A stretch of DNA of 64,000 nucleotides, taken from assembly GCA_018105865.1 (NCBI GenBank), contig CM030842.1, forward strand, positions 10,663,323 to 10,727,322, written 5' to 3'. How positions within the stretch are numbered: the stretch's first letter is position 1; every line of letters begins with the position of its first letter. Position numbers and translations under genes: made by a program. The stretch comes from Metaphire vulgaris (lineage: Eukaryota > Annelida > Clitellata > Crassiclitellata > Megascolecidae). The notes under the pieces are model-generated. The model saw only the letters and a program-made list of their open reading frames with translations. It had not been told where the DNA came from and made no database searches. This document shows positions 1 through 21,199 of this stretch, piece by piece.

Positions 1-84
1 TCTTTACATTTTTAGCAAAAATTTAAATACTTTTTTCGCTGGCCAACTAAATTCAGCCCGCGGGCCAAGGTTTTCACACCCATG
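1..84. mobile_element. 3' end of hAT element (copy A)
   Basis: This is the end of the hAT element seen complete at 40660-41509. The window opens inside it. The downstream TSD gtcaagat lies at 85-92. Confidence 0.7.
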
Positions 85-768
85 GTCAAGATGGAACGAA
101 CGTTGGCAGCTGATGTCCGTCTGCTCCATAGTTGTGAAGTTCAAAGACATTTTTAAAGTTCATAAAAGTTCAATAAAGTTAAAGAAAAATAAAGTTCGGA
201 AAAGTTCATAAAAGTTCAAATTTCCAATATAGTCCTCGTCAGATGACTCAGTTTCAGAAGACCAATCGATGTATTCATCGATCTTATCCACCAGTAGTAG
301 TAAGTTACAATGCACTTTGACAATCTTCTCAACTGTCTTTCATGCGAGTTTTGTGTGTATAAATTCAAACGCTGACCAATTTCTCTCACGACCCGGCTTT
401 TTGCAGTGATAATTCGAATTGAACTTTTATGAACTTTAAAGCCTTATAAATAAAGTTCAAAAAGTTCAAACAATAATAAAGTTCAAAACGCTTGAACGTC
501 ACACCTATGGTCTGCCCTGATGGCACTAGACAAATAAAGTTTCACAGTAACATCCTCTCCTTTTACCTTGCACCAGAGGCGTAGCGACGTGGGGGGTATA
601 TCGGTATTATATACCCCACCCCACCCACCCAAAAATCAGTCTACCTGAAAGTTTTTATGTGATTTTATGTAGTTATACTGTATGGTTATATGTAGTTTTA
701 TATGGTTTATAGTTAAGGTTTATACATCCCAACATTTGTATCCTCCCAAATCAAATTCCTGGCTACAC

Positions 769-1772
769 CAGAGATGGACATGGGTCCATTTTTTAGAACC
801 AACCCGACCCATCAAATCTTCAACCCCAACCCATGCCGGCAATTGCAAGTATTCACCCCAACCCAATCACCACACCCAAGCTTCAAGTAAACATATTCAG
901 CAAATTTATTGCTAAGCAACAATATGTCAATTACTGCATACAAATCATTTTTAAAAATTACCTCTCATATGTCGCTGTAGGGCCTATGTTTTCCGCCATT
1001 ATAATTATCATTGGCGTGCAAAAGGAAAGGTAGACGTCCGTGTTATAATTTGTTCTTATACTATCTAAAATTCAGCTTCAAATGTTGAAAGACTAACGAA
1101 TAAGGAACCCTAGAGCCATTATAGCATTTGCTTAGCAAGTTCGCACGCACTCCCACGCAGTAGCTCATAAATGTTATTGGAGTCAATAAAGTTAAGAATT
1201 TAAGATGGATTTACAGTGGATGGTTCAAAGTTACTTCGTTCAAAAGTTACTTCCTTCTTTCATCAATTTCGACTCTCGATTCCAATGCCTTGAATTATTT
1301 ACTTCCACCGGTCTTATGCAAATATCTCGTGGCTGCGGATCAACATTTACCTATAGGCATATGACGCTGCACAATATCGAGAAAGCAACAGCCACAACAG
1401 CGAGAGGGTTTTATGTATCAAAGGAGATAGACTTATGCCTTTAATGCTTTATTATATAAGAACAACTGGGTTTGGATCAATAGAACCAGGGGCTCAAGAC
1501 AGTCCTGAATATAACCCCCACCCGCCAATCGCTTAACTAGAGCCGTCATAAGCCAGTATTGCCAGCGACAGTCTGGCAGCAATTTGTTACATGAAAATGC
1601 GGAAAACGATAACCATTTTTTTATAGCCAATGTATGGTGTGTGCACTGTGCCACGTGCAAGTCAGCGTTTTGCAACCCAACCCAACCCACCCCACAGCTG
1701 CCTAAATTTATGACCCAACCCAATCCAGCAACCCATGGGTTAACCGTTAACTCCAACCCATGTCCATCTCTG
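769..1772. mobile_element. hAT element with AACCC-rich ends (copy A)
   Basis: It starts cagagatggacatgggt after ggctacac and ends with the inverse of that motif before gctacac. It is the counterpart of 42199-43606 but lacks the Helitron nested in copy B, so it shows the empty site near 1450. Confidence 0.8.
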
Positions 1773-2157
1773 GCTACACCCCTGGCTTGCGCATTAATAT
1801 TTGCGCCATATTATAGGTCATACAGACTGATAAATGCTACCATAGTTGGTAGACGACAGATTAACCAACTGGAACTCTACAACGGCGTTACAGATCATCT
1901 CTTCTTGCAATCGTCATTTCTGCAAGAGCGCAACACGGCAACATGATTTACTTGGCGTCGAATCTGTTGCAAAAAAAAAAATCATTTCCACTTCGAGGAA
2001 TAAAGCGCAAAATGCGAGAACAGATTATTTTCTGTCTATCGTAATGTGGACGGTCGGATTTGCCTTGCTGCCGAGGGCCGCCATGATGCTCCCGACACTG
2101 GAGTGACTTTCTTTTGAAATTCTTCAATCAGCACACTGTCCAAATGGGATGCCAGCT

Positions 2158-2997
2158 TTAAGCGCGCGCCAGATGATGTCGTTTAGCGGCGTGTCTGGCT
2201 ATTCGGCCCGGACCCAGTCGGCATGATAGGCCAGGAGATCCATCGGAGGTCACGGGCATTCCACAGCAGCAGAGATGCGGTGCGCATAGATCCACTCCCA
2301 GGCGTAAGCCAGTCGCTATCCGAACTGCTTCATCGTCGAGTCTTAAGCCTGGGGCTGTGATGGGGAGGCAGAACAGCCAATTTCCTGAATGCGGCGTGGT
2401 GATGGCGTTGAATCTGGCTTGATGGAAGTCCGAGGTGATGGTGGAATATAGTGAGAATGTCTCTCTCGACCAATGGACGATCCCAGGCTGATTGTCTGCG
2501 AAGGTGTTCGCCGGCGACAATGTCTGGCTCATTGCATTCTAAAGACCAGCGTGTCATTGCGGCGTTTAAGTGAGCGTCCTCAGGGTGCCGTGTTGGCGAG
2601 GATGGAAGTCTGGAGCCTGGCCAATTGCCTGCAGCTGAAGCCCAAAAGGCAGGAAGTGCTAGCGAGGTTGACCGTCGGATGCCCAAGCCTCCGTCTCTGA
2701 TTGGCAATGTAGCCTGAAGCCAGTGTTCGGCTGAAAGATTCAGGTTTAGGACTTGTGATAGACCTGTTCGAAGCAGTTCGTCGGGTGGACGAGTGTTGGA
2801 TGGTCCATGCAGGGGCGCAGCGTAGGGTGTACAGCATTCGCGACGAGTTGATGGAGCAGTGAAGTAGCGTGAGGGCGTCGTGTCTAGGCAGGTCCTTGAT
2901 CCGTGAGATCTCTAGAGCCAGTTCGTCTCGGCGGTATTCGAGGCATCGAGAGAGAGCGATTCCGGTGGACAGTGGCGCCCCGAGGTAACAGAACATA
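2158..2997 (-). pseudogene. Non-LTR retrotransposon C-terminal fragment (copy A)
   Basis: The minus strand encodes pieces of the retroelement protein seen more fully at 43995-44860, such as RDGGLGIR followed by a Cys-rich stretch. Reading frames are broken by indels. It is a decayed remnant with no intact frame. Confidence 0.65.
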
Positions 2998-3290
2998 AGA
3001 CAAACCAAGTCATGGAAGGAGATAGAGGAAGACAGAAGCCTGATAGATACAATCCGGAAAAGGCAGATAAATTGGATGGAGATGTCCTCTGGCATGACTC
3101 TACTAAGAACAATAATCGAAGGAAAAATGGAGGGAGAGAGTGAGAGGTAGACCGAGAAAAATGAGTTGGAGTGGACGATGAATAAAGGATATCAGGAACT
3201 TAAAAAGAAGAAGCAAGCAATCGATCGGATTGAGAAAACTGGATACCTGGGCCTGTCGAAAGACAGAAACACTGATGATGATGAACGTCA
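2998..3290 (+). pseudogene. LINE 3' end fragment (copy A)
   Basis: On the plus strand this carries the RQINWM...VRGRPRK type C-terminus found in some LINE-encoded proteins, followed by a short GAT-repeat tail (actgatgatgatgaacg). It is the counterpart of 44861-45140. Frames are broken. Confidence 0.55.
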
Positions 3291-3872
3291 GCGGAATTCA
3301 TTTACATGAACAGCACGAAACAACAATTGATCATAGATGCCATTTTTTAGTTAACCGATGTTATTTTAACCTCACCAGACATCAGTCACAGGTTTTGCGC
3401 TTTTATTTTCGTAAGTAGTAAAAATAAAATTTCTCTAGTGCTGCCTGAAAAGCTTGGCGTAGTGCACCAGCTTATTCACGAGCGCGCTCAATTTGGGTAA
3501 AATCCATAGTCCGCGATCCGTGGTGGTCAAGGTTGTAGATCCAGAGGTATGTAGTGACGAAGCTGTCCAAATATTTTAGGACACACATTCGGATGAGTGC
3601 CTGATAAATATATAATATAATGATTTGGCAATGTATTCTATGTGCATTGTATTTATGCTGTATTGTAATAATTATTAAACCATGAACTGAATTCTTACGA
3701 TTTTTAGTTCATTACAATTTTCATTTAATGCTACATCGGCTGAAAAGCTTTGAATTTAATCTTTAGGTTGAAGTCTTTATGAAATTAAGTGATAGGTTTA
3801 GACTATATTATATATTTCCAAAAATATATTTATAATCTTATTATACATAGCAATTTATTTGGCAACCTGTAG

Positions 3873-3971
3873 TCCTGTCAAAGACAGTTGTCACCAATGA
3901 CCGATGGGGGGAAACGGATCTCCTTGTCAACATGGTGGATATTATACTTGTCACGATCAACTTTAACCCAG
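3873..3971 (+). pseudogene. Fucosidase exon 5, broken (copy A)
   Basis: It matches exon 5 at 45714-45811. Acceptor (ctgtag) and donor (gtttgt) are kept, but the exon is 99 nt instead of 98. Two bases are missing after aaaga, two extra G lie in the G run, and one extra base follows cgatc. The frame is lost. Confidence 0.85.
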
Positions 3972-4269
3972 GTTTGTGCCTAGATTTAATATGTCCTTCC
4001 TCATTTATAAATTGAAAACATGTATTATTGTATAACAATTTCTTTTTGTTAATAAATTACGTAGCTCTCCTAGCATAATTTTTGGTTAAGAAACTCTCAA
4101 ATAACAATTTACAAAAATGAAACCTGCATTTGTATTTCTTTTATGAACATTGATAAAGAATTTCAGTTTTTAAGAAAAAAGAATTTAGTGTACTAGATTC
4201 AGAGTTAGTAGCATTTACTCGTTTTTAGAAAAATACAAAGCTATATGTTTGTGACTGATTAAGTCTGTT

Positions 4270-4396
4270 CAGTAGCGTGCAGAGGAGGGCCGTTGGGGCA
4301 GTGGCCTGAGTGCCGACCAGATGGGGCGCAAAATTGAATCAGGGACTTTTTCGACTTGACATGCCCCGGGCGCCAACCACTCTGGGCACGCCACTG
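4270..4396. mobile_element. Short hAT-like MITE (copy A)
   Basis: It starts cagtagcgtgc and ends cacgccactg. It is the counterpart of 46112-46242, where the near-perfect 8-bp TSD is clearer. Confidence 0.7.
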
Positions 4397-4804
4397 GAGT
4401 CTTTTGCTTGTTACATTATGGCTTTAACCATGTTATTGTTACTAGAAAACCTTTGAACTATGCTTATTGATAACGGTGTTTATGCTGCATTCAATGCTGA
4501 TTAATTATTATAAGTGTCCATCCACATAGTACGCACGCACTGAGGGGGAAGAAGGGTCGGATTAGACAGGCATTTCCCAATGAATCTGCGTATGGGGTGC
4601 CCATAATTGCAGGGAGTGTAAATGTCCAGTGATTCATCTAGATTCATTGGACCCAGGGGATCAGGTGGGCAAAGGAGGTGGCGGGTTGGGGGTTCGATTC
4701 TTGGCTCCCGGAAAAAGGAAACTACAAAGTAAAGTAAAGTAGCAAACTGCTAAGTGTTACCACCAATAACATCATGTAAAGGAACTTACCAAATAATATG
4801 AGGA

Positions 4805-4811
<7 letters not shown>

Positions 4812-4850
<39 letters not shown>

Positions 4851-4922
4851 CTTCATAAAAACAATACGGGTCCCTACCCGGTCAGGCGTAACTTGTTTTG
4901 TAGGAATACAACAATAGATCTG

Positions 4923-4979
<57 letters not shown>
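4812..4979. repeat. GA and TA microsatellites (copy A)
   Basis: A GA run (about 4812-4849) and a TA run (about 4925-4979) flank a short unique spacer. The same pair sits at 46661-46841 in copy B with different lengths, as expected for two alleles. Confidence 0.95.
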
Positions 4980-4981
<2 letters not shown>

Positions 4982-5109
4982 TTTCAAACATCAACGTACA
5001 ATGAACAATTATGCAGGTAACAAATAACATTCGTGAAAATATTTTCCTAACATTTCTTAACTCTAACAAAGAATGCTTCTTCGCCCAGTCATCTTATCTG
5101 TCTTTAATT

Positions 5110-7890
5110 ACTAGTTAATAATAATAATGTGATTTTAAGTGGTTTAGGAGGCTAAATAAGCCTGTGAAAAACCACTGATGTAACCATCTGCATTCAATAA
5201 CCTAGTTTATCTAGATAGCCTTTGAATCCGTTCACTGTTTCAACTGTCACTCCCACCTCGTCAAACTGTTCCATTTGTCCACAACCCTTGCACTAAAAAA
5301 GTTTTCTTTCTTGGACCAACCCTCTTAAACAATTTGCACTTGTGGCCTCTTGTGCTGCTATAAGTGTACCAATGTAAAGAATCGATCATATGGCGCATCT
5401 ACTTTCCCAGTCATTATTTTGTATGTTTTCTATCAAATCCCTCTCTCTCTCTTCTCCTTTCTAATGTTGTCAGTCCACAATATTGAAGTCTTTTTTCGTA
5501 GCTTAAATTATGGCACCCATTGACCATCTTCGTTGCTCGTCTTTGCACTTTTTCTAAAAGTTCTATATCTTTTTTCAAGAATGGATTCCAAGCCTGAACA
5601 CAGTATTCCAGATGAGGCCTTACTAATGACTTATAAAGTTTAATGATTATCTCTTTGTCACGACTCACAATTGTCCTTTTCACCATTCCTAACATTTGGT
5701 TTCCCTTTTTTGCTGCCTCCATGCATTGATGAGATGGATTCATACTTCTATGGATGATTATCCCCAAGTCTCTTTCTTTTTCTGTTGTGGTTAGAACCTT
5801 CCCCCTAAAGAATATTCATTACCATTATTAGACTTCCCAACATGCATTACAGAACATTTATCAATATTGAAAAGCATCTGCCAGTCCACAGACCACTGAA
5901 ACAATTTCCTTAGATCTTCTTGTAAAATTTTTGCATCATCCTCCGAGTCTATATTTCTGCATAACTTTGTATCATCGGCAAACTTTGAAATTTTGGACAG
6001 TAATCCTTCATCGATATCATTTATATATATTAGAAAAAAGCAATGGCCCAAGCACTGAGCCCTGAGGCACTCCACTGATAACTCTTGCCCATTGTGAATG
6101 GCCTCCCCTAATGCCAACCTTCTGTCTTCTTCCTTCAACCAATTTTTCAATCCATCTGAGAATATTGCCCCTTATTCCACAGGACTTCAGTTTGGCAGCC
6201 AGCCTTATGTGGGTACTTTATCAAAAGTTTTGGCAAAATCTAAATATATTATGTCTACTGCCTTGCCCTTGTCTAGCTTATCAAAAACCTCCTCCAGAAA
6301 GTCCAACAGGTTGGTCAGGCATGAACGCCCCTTTGTAAATCCATGCTGACTATCTTTAACAATTTATGCCTAGTCAAATGCTCCAAAATGCTTTCTTTCA
6401 GTATTTTTCCATAACTTTACCGATTACAGATGTTAGGCTCACTGGTCTGTAATTGCTTGGTTCACTTCGTTTTCTCTTCTTGAACAGTGGGCTGACTAAT
6501 GCGTCTCTCCAGTCTTGTGGTACTACTCCAGTTCTGAGTGATTCATTGATTATCAAAGCAATTGCATGTCCTATTTCATTTGAACCTCGTAAAGAAACTT
6601 TGGATGTAAGCCATCTAATCCTGGGCTCTTGTCTGTCTTTAAATTGGTCAAAACCTTGATAACACATTCTTTTGTACACACTATATCTGTTAGCATTTCT
6701 TCTTCATTTCCATCAAACACAATTTTGGCTTCTGGCATAGTATTTGTATTTTCCTCTGTAAATACTGAACAAAAATAGTTATTTAGAATCTGTGCAGTTT
6801 CTACATCGTCTGTTATTGCACATCCTGCACTGTCAAGAGGACCGACTGTGTCCTTTCGTCTCAACTTTCTATTACAATATTTGTAGAAACTTTTACTGTT
6901 CTGTTTATATTTTTGCTAATCTACCTTCAAAATTTGCAATAGCCATCTTGTTAGTAACTGCTGATGCTTTTCTTTTCTGAGTATACTGTTCCTCCAAGAT
7001 CTTAAGTCTGTGCTGATTCTGCTCATTTCCTTTACTTGCTAATCTGAGTTTACTTAGTTTCCTCCACTTTGTTTTTCGCCCTTCTTTTTCGTTGCACTTC
7101 TCTTGTTATCAGGAAGTTTGTTATTAACTTTCTTCTGTTTGGGAATGAGTCAATTCTATGACTTTGGACATACATTTTGGTAAATATGCTCCAGCCTTCC
7201 TCAGTGTCTTTTCCTGTTATCTCCCTCTCCAAATCCATTTCTGTAATCATCTTCCTTGCCAGGTCATATTCTCCCTTAAAAAAGTTACGTCTATCCAGAA
7301 ACTGCTTTGTTGACCAATCCCAAAGTTAATAGTAAAACTGACCATTTGGTGATCACTTGTTGCAAAATTCTGCCCAACCTCCACGTTGGAAACTATATTC
7401 TCCTCTCTTGTTAGAACCAGGTCTAATATGTTGTTGCCTCTTGTTGGCCTTGTCACATGCTGAAACAGAAAATTATCATTGACACAGTCCAGAAATTTCC
7501 TATCACATGATCTCTCTCTATCCAGCGTTTCCCAGTCTACATGATAATTAAAGTCACCCATTATAACAACATTTTCTCTTGATACCCTGTTCAATAAAGC
7601 AAACATTCCATTATCTGATACTTCCATAGCACTTGGTGTTCTGTAACAAACCCCTACCAATATTTTCTCTCAGTGACTTCTGATTTCACACCATATATGC
7701 TCCTTGAAGTGATCATTTTTATGTCTATTTCGCTCCATGGCATGCAAGCCTTCTTTAATGTAAAGTAGTACCCCTCCTGCTCCATGACCTTTTGCTGTTC
7801 TGGTTTTCCCTATCTTTTCTAAACATAGCATATCCCTGTAAATTTAATTCTTGGTATCATCAATGTCACACTTGGCCCACGATTCTGTGA
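5110..7890 (-). pseudogene. CR1-like LINE, frameshifted (copy A)
   Basis: This is the counterpart of the CR1-like LINE at 46978-49775. The endonuclease part, the RT core with FADDTKLC and the C-terminal region are all recognisable but fall in several frames because of many 1-base indels. In copy B the first 681 codons are one open frame. Confidence 0.85.
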
Positions 7891-7894
7891 TTCC

Positions 7895-9050
7895 GATAAT
7901 TATTATTATTATTATTATTATTATTCAGACAATTTATAAAGCGCCAATACGCATATGTGTCTACATAAAAGTCAAAGGCGCTGTACATATTTAACATTCA
8001 TAAGAAGTCGCAAATAGATATGTCTTCAAGTTCTTCGCGAATTGATCGTAGGAGTTCGACGAGTTACACTGTCCGGTAGAGGCATTCCACAGCCGCGGAT
8101 TTCCTGTACAACTGAACGCTCAAGGCCGACTTTGGCGTCTTCGTAAGGAAGGTGGAACCGCCAGAAGAACACGGCTGCTCGACCATAATTGACGCCATCT
8201 TTCCGTCAGCGATTGTCTGTGAAGAAGTGTGGAAAGGTATTCAGGACACGTTGGATCGTAGCGCACGGAACGACAGCATACACCGCTTGTATGTAATCCT
8301 CTCTGGTACTTTCAGCCAGTGTAGTTCGTTTTTCAGTAGCGGGTGACATGTTCCCTCGATCTGAGTCTGTATATCAGCCTGACCGACGCATTCATCACCC
8401 TCTGCAGCCGGCCGAGCTGTGTTTTCAGGTAGACCAAGGAGGACACTGTTGCAATAATCGATTCTCTGCAACACCATTGCCCGAACAAGCATTTTGCCGT
8501 CGTGCTTGAAGAAGATATCTCCGTACCTCCTTGAGTTCTTCGCGGTTGGTAATAACACAACCCAGTCAGTTGACCGATATGTCCGATAAATGAGAGTGTC
8601 TCGTCGAGCCGGACTCCGAAGACGAAGCTCAACGGCCGGGTGAACCGCAGTACCGGCCACTAGGATCGGATCCGCATGATGTGATGCTTTCCTCCTTTGG
8701 GTCAACACCCACAGAAACTCAGTCTTACTGAGATTCATCATCAACCGATTTTCTTCCATCCACTTGCCGACCTTGAGAATAGCATCAACCATTTTTATCT
8801 CGAAGACAATCCGTCTCGCTCGGCAGACAATCCGCGTAGATCTGGATGTCATCGGCACCTGGGCATGAGGCGACAACCCGCCTCTCGAATGACCTCAACC
8901 ACATCGGCCACGAACAGTATAAACAACAAAGGCAGAGCACAACAAGGCCCAATCTATTGCGGCACCCCACTGTGTACCGGGCGGGAGATGATAATGTCTG
9001 GACTCATAACTTTTAGATGCATCTCCAACTCGGCCAAGTTACGTCGTTAG
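7895..9050 (-). pseudogene. L2/CR1-group LINE 3' fragment (copy A)
   Basis: This is the frameshifted counterpart of 49776-50935. It includes the RT palm and C-terminal region, and an ATT microsatellite at its 3' end (about 7897-7924). Confidence 0.8.
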
Positions 9051-9341
9051 TTACGTCGACTCTAGAATAGCTCGTCTTTAGCTATACTAAGTATCTAACA
9101 ATTAGCACAAATCTACTTAGCGAAAAGTTAGAACATTTTTGAATGATGCAGAGTTTATTTTGTGATACATGAAATGTGTTTGTTTTATGTTTTTGGTGTT
9201 TATGACATTGTATTGTGTTAACGTTTTATGAATTGTAGCCTTGTGCCATTTGGCTCATTGCTGTGCATCACTTGTTGGATTTAATGCCTAATCTTGTTTT
9301 GAAACCATGGATTGATTGTTATCTGACTGTTTTGAATGCAG

Positions 9342-9479
9342 GAAAATCTTGCAGAACCATATCATGGGAAAAATTGTTTGACGATTGATAAGTCCTCCTG
9401 GGGATTTTCGCAGAAAAGCAACGCTTTCGCAATAAATGACAATTGAAAGTTTGATAACCACTTTGGTTGAAACTGTAAG
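9342..9479 (+). pseudogene. Fucosidase exon 6, broken (copy A)
   Basis: It matches exon 6 at 51216-51348 with its acceptor (tgcag) and donor (gtaata) in place. It is 138 nt instead of 133, and indels and substitutions disrupt the KWENC signature and create a stop near the end. Confidence 0.85.
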
Positions 9480-9922
9480 GTAATATATAAATCCCATTTG
9501 AAGTCATGAAATATATGACAAATGGACTTAATTGCATTAAAATACTGTAAAGAATTGGAATCATATGCTGGAGAGAAAGGAAAGCCGTTTGAGGCCTACT
9601 TTATTATGTTTTATCCTCAAAATTTTATTGAATTATTAATTGAAGATTTAAAAACTGGATAACAATTACATGTTTACGGATTTCCTTTCCATAGAAGTAA
9701 AATAATGAGCGCTTGATTTGTAGGATATTAATATACAGTAGGATAGGGGCGCTGTATTAGGCGGGCTGTATAAGCCGCCAACAGGTGTTGTAACTGCTGG
9801 ATTGTTAGCGTTATTTCGCTGTCTCTCGTGCGTTCTCTTACGTCAATTTGCGAACAGGATGACTTTAAGCGCTCTCGACTTAGGCATCGCCTAGGTTCAT
9901 AGCGCTATATACATTGTCAAAG

Positions 9923-9993
<71 letters not shown>

Positions 9994-10019
9994 TAATAAT
10001 AATAATTGTTGGTTTCCAG

Positions 10020-10188
10020 CTGTGGTGGCAATCTGCTGATGAATGTTGGTCCTACTCATGATGGTCGAGGTGTCCCAATTTTTGAGGAGCGTTTGAAACA
10101 AATTAACAGCTGGCTTGATGTAAATGGAGCTGCCATTTTTGCCACTAAGCCATGGAAGCATCAGAATGATACAGCCAAAAGATGTTTG
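10020..10188 (+). pseudogene. Fucosidase exon 7, broken (copy A)
   Basis: It matches exon 7 at 51845-52015 and reads [16 protein letters not shown] net two-base loss before gatgtttg puts the end out of frame with exon 8. Confidence 0.85.
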
Positions 10189-10311
10189 GTAAGTTGTTGT
10201 CATTTCGTAATAGCTATGATTGTCTTTAAGTGGACGCGCTTACCTACTGTCGAATTCAGTTGAGAATTTTCTGTCAAATGCTTTTTATATGAACGTCTTA
10301 TTATCATATTG

Positions 10312-10615
10312 GTATACTTCTAAAGCCACTGCATCTGGAGCAACAGATGTCTATGCAATCGTTCTAAAGTGGCCAATGAACAACGTTCTATGCTTGCGAG
10401 TGCTCAGTTACAACCTCAGATACTCGAGTCACAATGCTTGGCTGCAAGGGGAAAAGAATTCAGGTGGAAGGCAGGAGAAGGTGGTGAAGGCATCAATATT
10501 ACATTTCAGCAATCTCCTACAATGAATTACCATGTCATTGGTCATGGGTTGTGAAATGAAAAATCTTGCAAATTCTTTCAATGTCTTCACCTGCCTCAGC
10601 TTCTGAAAATGGTGA
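10312..10615 (+). pseudogene. Fucosidase exon 8, broken (copy A)
   Basis: It matches exon 8 at 52147-52447. The acceptor reads tattg instead of tatag, so AG is lost, and several indels plus changed bases at the stop destroy the reading frame. Confidence 0.85.
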
Positions 10616-10844
10616 CTCCCAACAGCTCCAGCTCCAAAGATGTAATCCAAGGAGACAAACCAACCATATATCAGAGCTAAAAGAAAGCACGACATACACT
10701 TGTATGTTTCGGATGAAGATTGAATCGATAGTGTTATGAAACTTATTTCATTTTTGGCGATATTAAATCTTTTCTTTCATCTGGGATTTTTGGAGTTGCG
10801 CCAGCTGCATTATTCGTAGTGACGATATAAATTGTGGGCAAGGC

Positions 10845-11139
10845 CAGGGACGTCATTTGGGAGGGGCGTTGGGGCGTTGATTTTTAGGGGAAAATTTTTC
10901 CACCAATGTTTGTGTTATATTAGTTTTTACATGTAAATTGGCTGGCTAAATAGGTAAAAGACTGAAAAGTAAAAATCATGAACCCGTAAAGGAGGGCTTG
11001 ATGTCGAACCTGGGATCTGGAAGTAACTAATCGCACAAAATAAGCTGACAGAAGCAGAAAAAAGGTCGCCAACTTTTTCGCAAATTTGACCGGTCGAAAG
11101 TGTCTTGCCCCTTTGAAAAACAGTGAAATGACGTCTCTG
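10845..11139. mobile_element. hAT MITE, CGTCATTT family (copy A)
   Basis: It has terminal inverted repeats (TIRs) cagggacgtcattt and aaatgacgtctctg. It is the counterpart of 52682-52982. Confidence 0.75.
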
Positions 11140-11944
11140 GGTAAGGAGTTGTTGTTTTTTATTTGCATAATTTGCAAAGTAAATTTTAAATATCTGGTTA
11201 TGTTATTTTAAATATTAATATACCGACATAACTAAGTTAAATTTTGTTGTTGTATTTTATTTGTCTTTGCTTTGTCTTTAACCGTCATCGCTCCGAAGAT
11301 TGGTTGCATTGTGAACTGTCTTCTTCCATGCTACGGTCTTCTGCTCTTCTTGTTTTGCGCTCTCTCAGTGAGTCTTTTCCATTCTTTGATGCTGCTTTTG
11401 CGAAAACTTTGGAGGGGGGTATAGGGTTGGTGAACCTAGCCTCTCCAAAGTGGAGGTCTCGAACCCCTGCGACCTAGAAAAACGTTTACGCATGTCATCG
11501 CAATATGCCTCTAAGTCATAGTTAAAGCCCCAAACAGCTTAACCCGCCTAATCTATACAGGATTGGTCCAGTGACGTTGCAAAGGGCAGGGGGCAAATGC
11601 ACCTCCTCAGCCGCTGAGAGGGTCGAGAAATTCATCATAAAAATGCTAAAAGTAAAGATAGCTCTTCATATATCATGGATGAATATTTTTACGCAAAGCG
11701 TGAAGCGACAAAATAGCTGACGACACTTTTTTTGTTTGTCAGACATTTTCCGAACTCGAGTTCAGTTTTTCAAAAGTTGACGAGCGACGACGAAATCTTT
11801 TTGCTCGTCAACAGTTTTAGAAGTTGAGAGCGCCACGGTTTATCTTTCCTGGCGCTGGATATCCCAGCTGCGCTACTGAAGCCAGGTCACTAGATCTTTA
11901 CGTCTATAAGCAGGGAGTCTAATGTGGCGAACCGGGTGCTTAAA

Positions 11945-12044
11945 NNNNNNNNNNNNNNNNNNNNNNNNNNNNNNNNNNNNNNNNNNNNNNNNNNNNNNNN
12001 NNNNNNNNNNNNNNNNNNNNNNNNNNNNNNNNNNNNNNNNNNNN
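11945..12044. other. Assembly gap of exactly 100 N
   Basis: A run of 100 N is a conventional scaffold-gap size, so the true distance is unknown. The sequence before it belongs to copy A. The sequence after it starts inside a transmembrane-like exon and is unrelated to what follows copy B. Confidence 1.
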
Positions 12045-20101
<8,057 letters not shown>

Positions 20102-21151
20102 GAGAAAAATTTATCTTTCAATACTCAGGGACTGAATTGTCATCGAATCAACTCACTGCGACCCAAGGGTGATTGAGCAGCTCTCGTACGCTGAAAGACG
20201 CCGCTGTGTTCTTCTCCAGTAGACTGGTTAATTATCAGTTCCTGTCGAATATAGACGCACATATATAAGCGTACTCAAGCAGCAAAACAGAAACAATGAC
20301 AAAGCAATCATCGTCTTCACATGGACATATTCTACGCATCTTGTCTTGGATCAGTCGATATGCTAATTTATCTTAGATTATATTTATATTTGAGCCGACG
20401 TTGCTTCCGTTATCAAAATATTAACATTGTCCTGCATTTCTCAAGTTCATGCAATTGGATCGCCTAGGATTTGGACTGGCGAATGTCTAAATTAGGGTTT
20501 TCTTTGTATATCGCTGTTGGCCAAATGGTCACTCAGTCCACTTGCAGAATTGACGAGCATCGTAATAAGAGTATCACAAATACGGTATGCAACTCATTTG
20601 TCAACCAGTCATGACAAATTGATCACAAAGCAGCAAATTAGATCTCATTTATAGAAGCTTTTTAAAAAATCAAATTATCTAAAACAGGGGTTGGCTTTAA
20701 AGTTTCTCAGCTATTACTCTATGATAAATACTGCTGCATTTCGAACAAAAACGCAAAAACAGCTATAAACGCAAAAGACATTTAAAATCAGCCTTTTTAG
20801 CCTACCGATAAAAAACTGCAATTTCCGAAATTATGCGAGGTAAAATAGGTGCGTACATGGACAATTTAGGCGCATAAATTGAACATTTCCGCAATTTTCC
20901 CCGCATATCGAGGATCTCCGAGTACCGCAAATTTTCCGAAAAATCGCCGCAGTAAACGCACAGCCCTAATCTATAGCCACATTGCAAGATTTTCACGAGT
21001 TTTACTGTGTAATGTTTAAATTGATTGAAGCCCGGTGAAGCCTAAGTCCCCATCTTTCGTGCTATCTATTCCCGCAAGTTCCCATTGGTTCGCTGACCGC
21101 AGATAACCTTTGACCTCCTTCCAAATGTCCTTCCTTATATCGCTCTAACGC

Positions 21152-21199
<48 letters not shown>

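Larger units (their letters stand above)
1..11944. repeat. Copy A of a 12-kb duplicated segment (matches 41425-53796)
   Basis: The first 11.9 kb repeats 41425-53796 in the same orientation and order: hAT elements, LINE fragments, fucosidase exons 5-8 and flanks. Differences are mostly 1-3 base indels, microsatellite length changes, and one 379-bp insertion present only in copy B. Copy A ends with the bases gcttaaa directly before the N gap, while copy B continues past the same bases. The fucosidase exons are intact in B and frameshifted in A. I infer an alternate-haplotype or low-accuracy contig left in the scaffold; a real but decayed segmental duplication is the alternative. Confidence 0.93.

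Noticed and set aside
11568..11905. Another hAT MITE (cagtgacgttgcaa start)
   Set aside because: No convincing inverted end or 8-bp duplication could be found in either copy.
1..11944. A second, tandem fucosidase gene
   Set aside because: Only exons 5-8 are present, all are frameshifted, and the segment matches copy B throughout including introns. A duplicate contig explains it better.
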